A stretch of DNA of 64,000 nt from Osedax fenrisi (GCA_964019155.1 OZ025241.1:104175059-104239058), one strand, 5' to 3'. Shown: positions 48,801 through 59,685, counted from the stretch's first letter. Notes: generated by a model not told the origin, from the sequence alone. Numbers and translations: made by a program.

Positions 48801-48939
48801 AGAGTATACTAGTAAATTACTAGTAGTGATATTATTACTAGTATATATTACTTATATACTAGTTTATATTCATTACATTTTAGTCTTACAATTTTGGGGG
48901 GCCTTGCCCCCCTGGTATAAATGTCTGGCTACGTGCCTG
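45825..48939. mobile_element. CAGGC-ended DNA element, 3115 bp, containing a LINE
   Basis: The left end is CAGGCCCGTAGCCACGGGGG, and the inverted right end is CAGGCACGTAGCCAGACATT. Both are followed by G/C-homopolymer-rich sequence (GGGGGCAATGCCCCCCC; GGGGGGCAAGGCCCCCC). The flanks are AATATAAG (45817-45824) and TATATAAG (48940-48947), an 8-bp TSD with one change. It is probably hAT-type. Its core is replaced by a plus-strand LINE. Confidence 0.75.
46330..48620 (+). pseudogene. LINE endonuclease-RT pseudogene (family D, longer copy)
   Basis: In broken plus frames the order is endonuclease start (NARSVRNKVDFI-like, about 46460), TxTWL-like and ASLSLN...LIFEY (about 46840), SDH region (about 46950) and a linker. 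The RT follows: SxRPISQLSSLSKTSERVV-like (about 47720-47775), RRSTETALTLIIDDI, YLSSDFDNLDHNIL (about 47930), GVPRGSVLGPI (about 48100), YADDLQIY (48199-48222) and HWFSHNSISLNMTKTN, ILGFTIGS. There are many frameshifts and stops. The family is L2/CR1-like. It is inside the CAGGC element and is related to the fragment at 51190-52420. Confidence 0.8.
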
Positions 48940-48947
48940 TATATAAG

Positions 48948-49076
48948 GGCCTTTATTTAATACGCGGCGATACCATATACCATATATCCCATATGGGCAA
49001 GCATAGAATCAATACCTTCTATAACCTCGAGGTAATAGGAGGTATTGGTAGAATATGGGGAGAATACCCAATCGTG
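48948..49076. other. Short unique spacer
   Basis: It contains CCATATACCATATATCCCATATGG and ATTGGTAGAATATGGGGAGA. Nothing coding is seen. Confidence 0.5.
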
Positions 49077-49088
49077 GACCTACTAGGT

Positions 49089-50041
49089 TGTTGATGATGT
49101 TGTTTGCGGCGTAGCGTTCACATTGACGGGAGTCCATGCGCAAACGCTATTACAGCCTCTGGTTGTTCAACCAGGGCTGACAGTGGGGGGCGCCGCTCCC
49201 CCAAACTCACGGATTCGTCTTCGTGATGTGGTCGGGCACTCTTGGAGCCAGTGCTCGAGCGTCTCTGGGGCTCCTTGGCAATGTAGACAGGTCGCAGAGG
49301 AGTCGGCATCGACAATGTTTCGGTATGCTGCCAGCTTGTGGCAGTGGCCACTGCGGAGCCTGGCTAGGAGGACCGAATCCTTTCTAGAGAGGGAGACTGG
49401 GGCTCGTTTGCCGTTAAAGACCGTTTTGGTTCTTATGTGGCTTATGGTCCATCGTCTCTCTCTTCGTGAAGGCTTTGGCTGTCTGGAAGGTTATACCACC
49501 ATCCGTTGCAGCTGGCTCTTCGTCTGAAGCTGCTGCTGCTCCGGCTTCGCCGTCCGGCCACTCGTTTCCGATGAGCCCCATATGGCCGGGGACCCATTGT
49601 AGCGAAATATGCATATTCAGTGAGTTCAGGATTCGGCGGGTCTCTGCTAGTTCTGATCCGTCGCTCAATCCAGGCGACTTAGTGCTGCCAGGGTTGACTA
49701 GCTGTTTGTGCAGATAATGAAGGGGCCTTGATTATCGCTGTTCTTGATCTAGCCAATTGCCAGTAGCATCGCTGTCACTTCCTTCTCATAGGACGACGTG
49801 AGACGTCTTCCCTTGCATGTGATGGAGGTGATTTTGACTGAGTCAGTGTCTGGTCCTGATGTAACTACTGCTGCGCTGCCTCCGTTTTTATATCCGCTTT
49901 CCGCCGATCCGTCCGTGTAGATGGTTATCTCCGCTTCTCCGGCTGCCGGGATGGTGTCCACTGTGTCCGTGAGCAGGGTGCTCTGGTCACATGACTTATC
50001 GCTGCCGCCACTTAGTCGTATTTAGTCGTAGGTGAATACGC
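49089..50041 (-). mobile_element. 5'-truncated LINE tail with RNase H, 12-bp TSD
   Basis: GACCTACTAGGT flanks it at 49077-49088 and 50042-50053, so it is a 953-bp insertion on the minus strand. It is far more GC-rich than its surroundings, which suggests another LINE lineage or a recently arrived element. It carries the RNase H and C-terminal zinc-finger region only; the RT is lost by 5' truncation. Confidence 0.85.
49118..49961 (-). pseudogene. LINE RNase H and C-terminal CCHC region, decayed
   Basis: Minus strand. RNase H begins at about 49925 with ITIYTDGSAESGYKNGGSAA (first catalytic Asp), followed by the helix with the catalytic Glu (SSYEKEVTAMLLAI, about 49790). Next comes a stop-broken CTNSxSTLAAL segment in which the expected catalytic Asp of CTDSQS is Asn. 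It ends with LQWVPGHMGLIGNEWPDGEA (about 49620). Further on is HKLAAY...C-x-HCQG...ETLEHWLQECP-like sequence in shifted frames (about 49350-49230), the C-terminal metal-binding motif of such LINEs. RNase H degrades the RNA template during reverse transcription. At least three stops and frame changes make it inactive. Confidence 0.85.
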
Positions 50042-50053
50042 GACCTACTAGGT

Positions 50054-50453
50054 CGTGACCATTGGCTATATATTTGTATTGGTATCATATTTTTGAAATC
50101 TGAAATATACAAATCAAAGCTATTTATATATTCTATTATTATAGTGCTGGATTATTTTTTTTAAATTAATCAGTAAATAATTATTTCAAATACAAGTTTT
50201 TTGATAATTTCCTTAAAAATGCGAAGTTTTTTCTAATTAATATATTTATATATAACATATGATTTTAATTACTATTATTTATATTTACATAATCATATAT
50301 AAATAAACTAGATATTAGATTAAATAAAAATTAAAAATAAATAATATTCACATATACTTGAAATTTAATTACCATACAATATTACCCGATCGTGGACCAA
50401 TAATTTTGAATGATTTAATTACCTAATTTCTCCTCAATTATTAATGTATAGTA

Positions 50454-50495
<42 letters not shown>

Positions 50496-51185
50496 CTATT
50501 ATTCATATATCACTATATATCAATGATATAATATAATATATAGTATATATGCCTATATTTACTTATTTAGTTATTTATTTACTAATTAGCTATTTGATAT
50601 ATATTAAGTATGATAGTTATTAATTTATAATCATATATTAATTATATATTATATATGCCTATTAATTTACATATCCATGAATTGTTACAAAAAAGGAGAA
50701 GTTACAAATCATAATGATGATTGTAGGTATACCTACAGCAACGAGCAACTATAGTTGCTCGCAATTGTTTCTGTTTACCTAGAGTCGTTGATGAATTCTC
50801 GTATGAACTTCAAGATATATGTATAGAACCATAGAGCTAGAGAGAAAGCTCTCGTTTCTCTCTAGCTCTATGTATATAACTGATTGCTCTAATACATGAA
50901 TCAAAGAAAGTAACATTTAAGCATGTTGAAATGCAAACTGATATTTTGAATACTTAGAATTATACAACATATAATTTTTATTAATATTTTAATATAATCA
51001 AATTATAATAATCATAGTATAATATATTATCACTATTTTTATTTTATATTTATCATACTTTTTTATCATTTTATTGTAATATTATATTGTATATTTTGTA
51101 TGGTAATAATAAATATACCGTCCATCTCATATAGTCTATAAGCTGTATACAAAGTTTATTAACTGACCACCCCTCTATTTTTGAA
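50054..51185. other. AT-rich DNA with palindrome cluster, no gene
   Basis: It includes a (TA)n tract at 50456-50493 and, near 50381-50396, CCCGATCGTGGACC, which echoes CCCAATCGTGGACC at 49066-49080 just left of the RNase H LINE. The palindrome cluster is listed separately. No frame is convincing. Confidence 0.6.
50722..50872. repeat. Cluster of three palindromes
   Basis: Within 151 bases there are TGTAGGTATACCTACA (50722-50737, perfect 16 bp), CGAGCAACTATAGTTGCTCG (50742-50761, perfect 20 bp) and the 43-base hairpin 50830-50872 with 18-base arms CATAGAGCTAGAGAGAAA and loop GCTCTCG. The last shares its arms with 45130-45167. Confidence 0.95.
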
Positions 51186-51189
51186 TCTA

Positions 51190-52420
51190 TCATATAGGTT
51201 AACACGGTTATTCTTAGTGATTTTAATATTAAAATTAACAATGATAATAATGCTTCTTTATCTCTGAATGAACTTATATTTGAATATTCCCTGACGCAAC
51301 ATGCTTGTTTACCTACTAACACTAATGGTAATACTATTGACTTAGTGATTAATTAACTTAGCTGATTCTGATTTAATTTTATATCCCACTCAAAGTTCTC
51401 TAATATCTGACCACTCTGCCATTTTATTTGATTTGAACTTTCCGTTGATACAAATTAATCGATATTCAAAATCGTTTCGGAAAATATCTTCTATTGATAA
51501 ACCAATGCTCGTTAACTATGTATTCTATCAACTTAGCAACAGTATATCTTCTGATTATTCTACACTTTTTGTTTATTTTAATTTGGAATTATATCATACT
51601 CTTGAAATTTGTGCACCCTCGATTACTCTTATCAACTGAACTTATTTATATCTCCCTGGTTTAATATTGAATTTATTAACCTGCGGCAACTACATCGCAA
51701 ACTACAACGTACATATACATCCTCTAAACTTGACTCTGATCTTATTGTATTTACAGTTTGTCGATCACTTTACAAGAACAAATTCTATACTAAATCGTCA
51801 TACTTCACTGATATTATCGGTAGTTATGGCATATCTTCTAAGTAAGTTTACAAATTCTCTTTCACCTTAATAGGTAAAACCCATACCAAGCATCTTCCTG
51901 ACCAACCTGATTCAGTTATTTTCATCTTGTTTGCCAATTTCATCAAACAACAAAATTCGAGTAATATCAATGTACTTCCAAACGTCAATTTGGGACGACT
52001 CAATCTCAATTTATCATGCAATCAGAATCACTGATCATATTTTTCGCTTCCCACACATGAAATTACACTATCTCTCTGATGACCTTAAAAATCATTTACT
52101 ACCAATTCCCCACTTGTTCCTATTCCACTCAATCTACTTCGTTCACCATCTTTTATTGTACTTATCACTTAAATCATTCATAGATCCCTTATACCATCTA
52201 TTGGTCCGCACTCTTGAAATATTCATACATTTTCCGATTTAAAAAATCTAATCTTGAACAATTTAATTTATCAAGTTATGGTCCAATATCCCAGTTATCA
52301 CATTATTTAAGACCTTAGTGTATGTCTTTTGTTTCATCTAGAACATCTTCTGTGAATATTAACTTCTCATTGTCTCCTATTTATATTAACATACATGGTG
52401 TTCCACAAATCTCTGTTCTT
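51190..52420 (+). pseudogene. LINE endonuclease/linker pseudogene (family D, shorter copy)
   Basis: It starts in the endonuclease with VILSDFNIKINNDNNASLSL (GDFN region, about 51205), then LTQHACLPTNTNGNTIDLVI (about 51293) and an SDHSAILFDL-like segment (about 51408). It continues through the linker to the VPQxSVLG-like region (about 52395). It lacks the YADD core, jumping from the linker to the HGVPQ region. It aligns with 46780-48120 with many substitutions. All frames are interrupted. Confidence 0.75.
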
Positions 52421-52425
52421 GGCTC

Positions 52426-52545
52426 GAAAGTCGATTCGCCCGCAAAAAAATAAGTCGACTCGCCCGAAAATAAGTCGATTCACCCGATTCATAAGTCGAT
52501 TCGCACGACATATAATTCGATATACCCGATACTAATATATAATTA
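52426..52545. repeat. Degenerate AAGTCGATTCGCCCGA repeat
   Basis: About five copies of AA(G)TCGAxTCGCCCGA at 20-26 base spacing (AGTCGATTCGCCCG, AAGTCGACTCGCCCG, AAGTCGATTCACCCG, AAGTCGATTCGCACG, AATTCGATATACCCG) decay toward the right. They are CpG-rich compared with the surroundings. The function is unknown; it may be subterminal repeats of a lost element. Confidence 0.75.
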
Positions 52546-52869
52546 CCCATATATAATTTTACCCTAATTATTATTTTATATAAGTTTGTATTCTTAAAAA
52601 TAAATAAACTATATAAATATGTTACAAACAATATCGAATTTAAATAATACTTAATTCGAATGAATAATTATTATTTTATATAAGTTTTTATTCTTAAAAA
52701 TAAATATACTATAAAGTTGAAGCATGAAGTTTATATAATAAAGAAGAACAATAATAAATACGAGAAATTAAAAGTGAATTAATAAGGACATAAAATAGTG
52801 GAAAACTAATATATTTACGGTTACATCTTATTCTAAATGAATGATAATTAGCATATTTAGAATTATAGT
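52546..52869. other. AT-rich spacer
   Basis: ATTATTATTTTATATAAGTT with TATTCTTAAAAATAAATA follows twice (about 52566-52610 and 52668-52710), a local duplication of about 100 bases. No gene. Confidence 0.5.
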
Positions 52870-54297
52870 AATATGGCTAGAAAAAATAGATCAGAGTCAA
52901 AAATGACACCAAGACCTAGGACTGAATTGGAAGATGAAATACTAATCTTGTCAAGGTAAAAGGAAGGGAATGCAGGGTATTTCGTAGGTATATAGAGATA
53001 TTGAAGAGGGTTGTTTTTGAGGTATTTAGTAGAATATTGTTGGAGAGAAGCTAGTATTTAATAGAGTAGATACACGCAATTAGGTGAGAATTATCCTGAG
53101 TGGATATAGCGAGGAAGAAGTATAGTTGGATATCATCAGCATACATATTATAGAAAATGCCAGGAAATTTGAATATAATAGACATTATAGGTACTATATA
53201 TATGGAGAATAGAAGTGGGCCTAGGACAGAACCTTGTTGGACGCCATAGAATAGAGGGCGGGGGTCAGAAGTGAAATCACAGAATTTAATAGAGGATGAT
53301 CTATTTATGATGTACGAGTTAAGCTATTTAAATGTACTACCATTAATGTCAATCATCTCAAGTCTCTAAAAAAGAAAATCATGGCAAATAGAGTCAAATT
53401 CACAAGATAGATCAAGGAGAACCATCTGACAACATAATGAGGGGGGAAATTTCGCATATATATTGATTTGAAGGAGGGATGTCTCATTGGAGTGACATTT
53501 AAGAAATGCACGTTGTAGGACGTCATGGTAGGAGTTTAGTGACATAAATATATTGATGGACAACGATACTTATAAGAATTTTAATAATAATAGGAAGTTG
53601 GGAGATAGGACGGGAATTAAGTAAGAGATTAGGGTTGGAAGACGTTATTTTAAGAATGGGAGTGATGACAGAATGTTTAAAATAAGGAGTAAAATTCCAT
53701 TGGAGAGAGAACACAATAATATATAGTATTCAAATAGGGGGATAGGGTACTATTGACTCTTTTAAAAAATAAATATTAATAGGGTCATATTGAGAGGAGG
53801 AAGTGGATTTTAAAATGAGGCCATAAATGTTAGATATTGAAGGAGTAGTGAAGGTAGATATATAATTATCAATTGGTTTACTGATTAATATACAAGGGAT
53901 GCTATATGTTTGATTAAGGGAAGTAATGGTTGAACAGATAGATAAGATTTTATAAGAGAAAAAGTTATAGATTTAATTACAGAGTTTATTTTTTAGGAAT
54001 ATTTGGTATATATATATATATATATATATATACCCTATAGGGTATGTGTAAAGAGGGATCACGCGCAATAAGTTGTATAGCTAAATACAATTTGGCACGA
54101 GGATTGGAGGAAAGGCTATTGATTTTAGTTATATATTAAGAATATGTTGATTTACTGATATTTGATTTGTAGAATTTGTGATGATTTGTAAACGACAAAA
54201 GGATTTCAGGAGAATGAACACGGCGATATGTTCTTTCAGTTTTACGCAGAGATCGGTTGAGTTTAACAATATCAGATGTAAACCATATGTAATTACT
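52870..54297 (-). pseudogene. LINE linker and reverse transcriptase pseudogene (family C)
   Basis: Minus strand. The linker reads WFTSDIVKLNRSLRKTERTY (about 54280-54220), then PLLPL...VNQLI. The RT reads HSVITPILKI and SRPISQLPIIIKILISIVVH (about 53690-53560), VLLDLSCEFDSICHDFLF (about 53420), YGVQQGSVLGPLLFSIYI (about 53240), YADDIQLYFFLA (about 53140) and finally GLGVIFDSDL (about 52900). Frame changes and stops are scattered. The family is L2/CR1-like. The 5' side ends at about 54297 against an opposite-strand LINE. Confidence 0.8.
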
Positions 54298-55345
54298 AAT
54301 AAACAACAGAGAATCTTTATTTTTAAAGAACTATTATTTGTTAATACATGTAAATTCATGTTCAGAGTTATAAAAGGTATTATCCCTCAAAGACTTACTA
54401 ATTATTTCATAAGATATTATTCAAAATATAACATGCGAGATTCATATAGATTTATAAACCCTTTTGCAAAAAATAATTGTAAATAATTTAATATAACAAA
54501 TAATGGACCTAGATGCTGGAACTATATTCCAATGTCTCTAAAATCTATTTATAGTAGTATTACATTAAAACAATTTTGTATTAAAATTAAGAATCTAATA
54601 TATACAGGTTTTATATTCTAACATAATATTATTCACCAGATCCTACACGATCTCAATATCCAAGCTGAGAGTCAATGTAGCTTGGAATGGGAAAGTCATT
54701 TTTCCATTTATTACCCTTTATTATTTTATTACCCTTATTATTTTATTAAAATTATTTATATAAATTTTATTATATCAAACTTTTTTCGTAATTTTACTAA
54801 CATGTTGAGTATTTGAGTTATTTGAGTAATATAGTTTGCTTACTCACTGTATTATTTATTATTACTTATAAGTATGATTTATTTTTATTTTTTAGTATGT
54901 ACGTATTTGAATAGTGCGTAGAGATATGCATGTAGCTTGTTTGTGATTGCCAGGGGATATTATATAATTGATCATGTGACGATTATGTCAACAACACATT
55001 ACAATTTATGGATTTAACAACCCAGGGCCTGACCAACCCATATGGGCCTGACCAACCCGAGATTTCTCGCATGGTTTGGTTTGGCAATTCCTCAAGGTCC
55101 GTTACTTGCACGGCTGCATGCATGCATCTATATCACTTTACATATTATGTTACTTTATGTGACTTCATTATCGATATAAGATATATTATCATATCTCGAC
55201 TATTACCATTATACTGTTACTACTACTATTATTATTATTGTTATTATTATTATTATTATTTTATTAAGGGTATCCTTAGTATAAGCTAAACATAGCTTCT
55301 GGGTGTCCCTCCGATTATTATAGCAAATATTCGGTAAATAAAATT
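54298..55345 (+). pseudogene. LINE 3' end: ORF2 C-terminus and 3' UTR (family B)
   Basis: Plus strand. VNTCKFMFRVIKGIIPQRLT, YNMRDSYRFINPFA and, after a TAA stop at 54484, NNGPRCWNYIPMSLKSI and LKQFCIKIKNL (to about 54620) are the C-terminal domain typical of L2/CR1-type LINEs. The roughly 700-base 3' UTR ends with an ATT-rich microsatellite (about 55205-55265) and TATTCGGTAAATAAA at about 55330-55340, a likely polyadenylation-type 3' end. GGGCCTGACCAACCC is repeated at 55025 and 55045. The RT core is absent. Confidence 0.75.
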
Positions 55346-55583
55346 CATTCGTTCATACAATGCAGGGAAATAGTAATATATATATATATAAGATGGGAAT
55401 ATTTGTCAAGTAGAAGGGTGAGAGTGGAGTTTAGTGATTAAGGGGATATGGTAAGGTATACAAGAATTAATACAAGTTCAGAGAAGAATAAAGGTATATT
55501 AATAGATTTTATTTTTCTATAATGAATAAGTTTCTTGGATAAAGAAGGGAGTATAGGGAAGATAACTGTAAAAGTGATGATGA

Positions 55584-55587
<4 letters not shown>

Positions 55588-55664
<77 letters not shown>
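55588..55664. repeat. (TA)n microsatellite
   Basis: About 77 bases of TA ending in TGTGTGTG, inserted or expanded in the LINE 3' UTR. Confidence 0.95.
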
Positions 55665-55673
<9 letters not shown>

Positions 55674-56185
55674 TACCTGTTACTGTTACCTAGTTGGTTT
55701 AGGCACTTCCATCAACTTCTTTATGGAAGTTTTCGGACATGCTTTTCAATGTATTTATTGCGAAAAAGGTATGTTTTGAGCTTTGACTTGAATATTACAG
55801 TTGAGTCAATTGATCGGATATGGTGAGGGAGATCATTCCAGATTTTTGGAGCATGAATGGGGAAAGGTTTATGTTGGGCAGATGTTAAATGTGATAAAAC
55901 TGGATTTTTTAATTTGAATTATTTTATTTGTCTTTATTCGTAAATAGTTGTGTTGGGAGTTAGTAAGTTGGCGAGATAGTCTGGTGTGTTATGGTGAGTA
56001 GCTAAATCTATGGTGAGTGAAATCTTATAAATTATACGGGATTTTATTGGCAGCCAATGTAATTTGGTTCTTAGAGGAGATATATGTTGTCTGGAATGTT
56101 TAGCTATGTTTAATATAAATCTGATAGCTGAGTTTTTAAAGCGTTGGAGTTTATTTATTATAAAATATAAGGAGGTATACAGGAG

Positions 56186-58560
56186 TTAGTAACTCCTGTA
56201 ACTTACAGGAGTTACAGTGATCAAGGCAGGTAGAATGAGGGATGTAGCGAGAAGTTTTGCGTTATTACAATTATTGAAGGGTCTTATTGTTCGTAAGTTA
56301 TGCAGTATGTAGTTAATTGACTGTGATAGTGATTTAGTCTGAATGTGAAATTGTAGTTTTGTGTCGATTAATATACCAACATTTGTTACTTTACTAGCAT
56401 AAGAAATACTGAAATTGTTAATGGTAATTTGTGGTGGAAGGAATATAGTAGTACATGTTTTAATATGCAGAGCTTCAGTTTTAAGACAGTTTAGTGATAA
56501 GGAGTTATTGGTGAGACAGTTATGTATATCAGTAATGCAATTATTAAGTAAATGTATGTCATTGCTAGGGTCTATCAATCTACAGTATAATCGCATGTCA
56601 TCAGCATACGAGTGATAGTATATGGTGGGGTATTTGTCAATAATGTTAAATAAATAAAGTAGATATATATTTAACAGGATTGGACCAATGACAGATCCTT
56701 GAGGTACTCCATGAGTGATTTTACGAGGTTTAGAGATTAGTGAATTTATGCTAATTTGGTAAAAATGATCAGTAAGGTATGGGATTAACCAATCGAGTGC
56801 AGTACCAAATATTCCGATAGAGGTTAGTCGATTTATAAGGATATTGTTAAAGGGTATCGAAGGCAGCTGATAAATCAAGGAGAATGACCACTGAACCATG
56901 TGGTGATGCAGCAGATAGGTGAATATAATTAAGGATATGTATCATTGCAGTTTCACTACTTTGGTGCTTGGTATAGGCACTCTGATATGGGTATAATAAA
57001 TGCTTTTCATGAAGATACGAATTTAGTTGACAAGCAATAAGTTATGCCCAAGAACAATTGTTCTAAGGTTTTGGAGAGCATATATAAGTTGGAGATTAAT
57101 CGGTAGTTGGAGAGGATGGATTTGTCGAGGTTAGGTTTTTTATGATGGGTTTAACGTATGCTGTTTTCATATAGATTAGAAAAATGCCTGAGGTAAGTGA
57201 GTTTTCTATTATTTATTGGTAATAAGATGCTAGATAAATATGGTATACCATACCAAGTATACTTATTTAATATAGATGGATTGGATCTATTTCGGAAGAT
57301 GTATTTACTGCACTGAGGAGTTTTTCAATGGTAGTAGTTGATGGTAATGTCAAGGAGGAAAAGGAATATAGAGGTAGATTATATGGTTCATTGAGAGGTA
57401 TAAGGAGTGATTTAATTATATTCATGACTTTATTATTGAAATATTGGTCAAATGTATCTATTAGAGTTGTTATGGGTTAATTTGGTAGAACAAGTAGTGA
57501 TATTCTACCAAGTAGCTGGTTAGAAATGGAGAAAAAATTCTTAGAATTAGTTGATGCTTCTTTTAATAGGTTATTGTAGCTTGATTTCTTAGTCTTCTTG
57601 AGTAGGGATAAATATATTATAATTATTAAGAAATTTAGATTTTCTCCAATAATTTTCATATAGTCGTAATTTACGATGATGAAAGTTCAGAATTGAACCA
57701 TTTTCAGTTTGTACGTTGTGATATATTTATATTTGATGGGGGCAAGTTCGTCGAGAGTTTTTGATAGAGCTGTTTCTAATTTGGATACTGAGTTAGAGAA
57801 AATGTGAGTTATTAAATTATTTAGAGAATTCAGTGATGAAAGTATCGGTGTCAATATTGTTATATTTTCTATATTTAATTTTTATTATGGTTCGAGTTGG
57901 TCTTGGTGAGCTAATATAGAAGAATACTAGATGATGATCAGAAAATATATTATTTATTGAGTGGGAATTGGTGAGGTTAGAATGTGCATGGGAAATTATA
58001 AGGTCAAGTGTATTACCTGCTATTTGAGTTAGGGATGATATATGTTGGACAAAGTTAAATGAGTCTATTAATATATTGAATTGCCTGGTATAATTAGTGT
58101 CAAGGTTAATTGGGATGTTTAGGTCTCCTAGAATGATAGTATGGTTAGTGGATGGTTATTAGTCAGGAGGTGTTCTAATTCAAGGAGCACCTTAGGAATT
58201 GACTAATGATATGAACGATAGATAACTATGATGGTGAATTGGCGTGAATTAGCCGGTTGAAATGTACAAGAAAATGATTCTGAGTTTTCTAGTGCGAGAT
58301 CAGTACTATGAATTAGATTTGACTTATATAAGATGCCGACACAACCACCAACATGGGGGCCGAGTCTATTAAGTTGTGCAAAACTTAGATTATTAATATT
58401 AAGGGATGCATATATTGCAATATCCTTATCTTTAAGCCACGTTTCTGTGAGACAAATAAGATCAAGGTGAAGGTCATTAACAGGTCAAGTGTGTGATCAA
58501 CTTTAGTGTGTATAGAGGAAACATTGAGGATGGCTGCATTAATCTGAGATGTTGATGTGT
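56186..58560 (-). pseudogene. LINE endonuclease-reverse transcriptase, frameshifted
   Basis: Minus strand. The endonuclease has CLTETWLKDKDIAIYA (about 58450), GPHVGGCVGILYKS (about 58350), ILGDLNIPINLD (about 58130), NTLDLIISHAHSNL (about 58000) and SDHHLVFFYISS (about 57930). RT fragments follow at 57480-57000. A 237-codon open frame at 56899-56186 carries NILINRLTSIG, HGVPQGSVIGPILLNIYL, SYADDMRLYCRL and NVGILIDTKLQF. A frame break near 56855 disrupts the first catalytic Asp region. The protein is about 88% identical by eye to copy 1 over the palm domain. It is inactive as it stands. Confidence 0.8.
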
Positions 58561-58663
58561 TGTGAATAAATGTTGGAATTGATAGTGTGGTATCTATAAA
58601 GGTGCTAGGAATTGATATTGTTCTGTGATAATTAGGTCGAGTGGTTGAAGGTAATTGTGCAGA

Positions 58664-58690
58664 TTGGTGTGTGTGTGTGTGTGTGTGTTT
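58664..58690. repeat. (GT)n microsatellite
   Basis: A pure TG run of about 27 bases at the LINE 5' boundary. Confidence 0.9.
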
Positions 58691-58765
58691 GTGTAAGAGA
58701 ATGTATTTACTTATATTAACATTATAATGGTATAGGTATACCTACACATTATATATAATAAATAC

Positions 58766-58813
<48 letters not shown>

Positions 58814-59284
58814 ATATTATATATACATATATAGGTTGTTATATCATGAATGATATTCAACACCTATTTGTATTTAAACATATATTCTGTAGTACGTATA
58901 TATAATATAGTACATCTATGTATACACTATAGTGTATATTATAATAATTACATAAAGTAGTATTTGTATATGTATATATGTATATGTAGTATATAGGTAG
59001 TATATATGTACCTATATATATTATATATATACATATATATATACTAATATTAAATTTAATTGTAATAACTTTATATATATAATGTTATGTATAGTTATAT
59101 ATATGATGTATGTTTAGTTTGTATTATTATAATCATACATTATATAATGTGTTACGTGCATTGCAAATCAATACATTTGCACTTCTATTGTTCTAAATAT
59201 TGATATTTAAGATATACGTGGTGCATGTGAAGTATGTGAACTGCATGTCTTAACATATGCAATAGATGTATAGCACGTGATACT
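58691..59284. repeat. TA-rich subtelomeric DNA
   Basis: It includes (TA)n at about 58767-58830 and repeated TATATGTATATGTAGTATAT words. GTATAGGTATACCTAC (58730-58745) echoes the palindrome at 50722. No gene. Confidence 0.7.
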
Positions 59285-59311
59285 GGCTATTCGTGCGTGA
59301 CACCAATAGCC

Positions 59312-59319
59312 TATATAAG
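59312..59319 (+). promoter_or_regulatory. Possible TATA box upstream of subtelomeric small ORFs
   Basis: TATATAAG lies about 100 bases before the ATG at 59418, just right of the inverted GGCTATT...AATAGCC (59285-59311). In such AT-rich DNA the match alone is weak, but its position before a coding-like island gives it some weight. Confidence 0.3.
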
Positions 59320-59417
59320 CTGACGTTACTAGCTATACATTACCATTGCTATCCCTTACCTATAATAGTTATCTACTTTTATACATAAACTTATTATACT
59401 AGAATACAGTTAACACG

Positions 59418-59652
59418 ATGACAACGACAGACTACATAACACACGATGAACAGTACCCAATATATTATAACTTAGTTCACGGATAGACTGATAGCTTATG
59501 GAAAGTATTCAAGAAAAGATGGAACTACTACGTACATGTTAGCAGACCTCGCAATATGGAAGAGCAACAAACGTATGGCACAACTGGAACAATTACTCGG
59601 GTATGAAGCACTCAAGAAGTATGAAGGTTATTATTTAGGCAATTTTATTTAA
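59418..59652 (+). other. Coding-like island, two overlapping frames (candidate small gene, frameshifted)
   Basis: An ATG at 59418 opens 22 codons (MTTTDYITHDEQYPIYYNLV...) to a TAG at 59484. The next frame is open without stops from 59476 to TAA at 59650-59652 (58 codons), including LIAYGKYSRKDGTTTYMLAD and KRMAQLEQLLGYEALKKYEG. The first frame past its TAG is also open for 38 codons (SLWKVFKKRWNYYV...). The base composition is clearly less AT-rich than both flanks. The second reading looks more protein-like (amphipathic QLEQLLGYEALKKY). The simplest model is one short gene with a one-base shift or a small missed intron. No family is recognised. Confidence 0.4.
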
Positions 59653-59685
59653 CACTAGAACAGTAGATTATATTATCAAATATTA

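Larger units (their letters stand above)
55362..58660 (-). mobile_element. LINE, L2/CR1/Rex1-like family (copy 4, with endonuclease)
   Basis: It is the same family as 15842-17592 and nearly full length at 3.3 kb. The 3' end lies at about 55362 (TGCAGGGAAATAGTAA), and the 3' UTR is interrupted by a long (TA)n tract (55588-55664). The 5' end is near a (GT)n tract (58664-58690). No clean TSD was found. It retains the endonuclease that copy 1 lost. Confidence 0.8.

Noticed and set aside
51071..51322. 83-codon minus-strand ORF
   Set aside because: It overlaps a better-supported plus-strand LINE endonuclease segment (DFN motif) and has no recognisable domain.
54129..54359. 76-codon minus-strand ORF read as a separate gene
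   Set aside because: The neighbouring minus frame matches the LINE linker (WFTSDIVKLNRSLRKTE), so this is an off-frame reading of that remnant.
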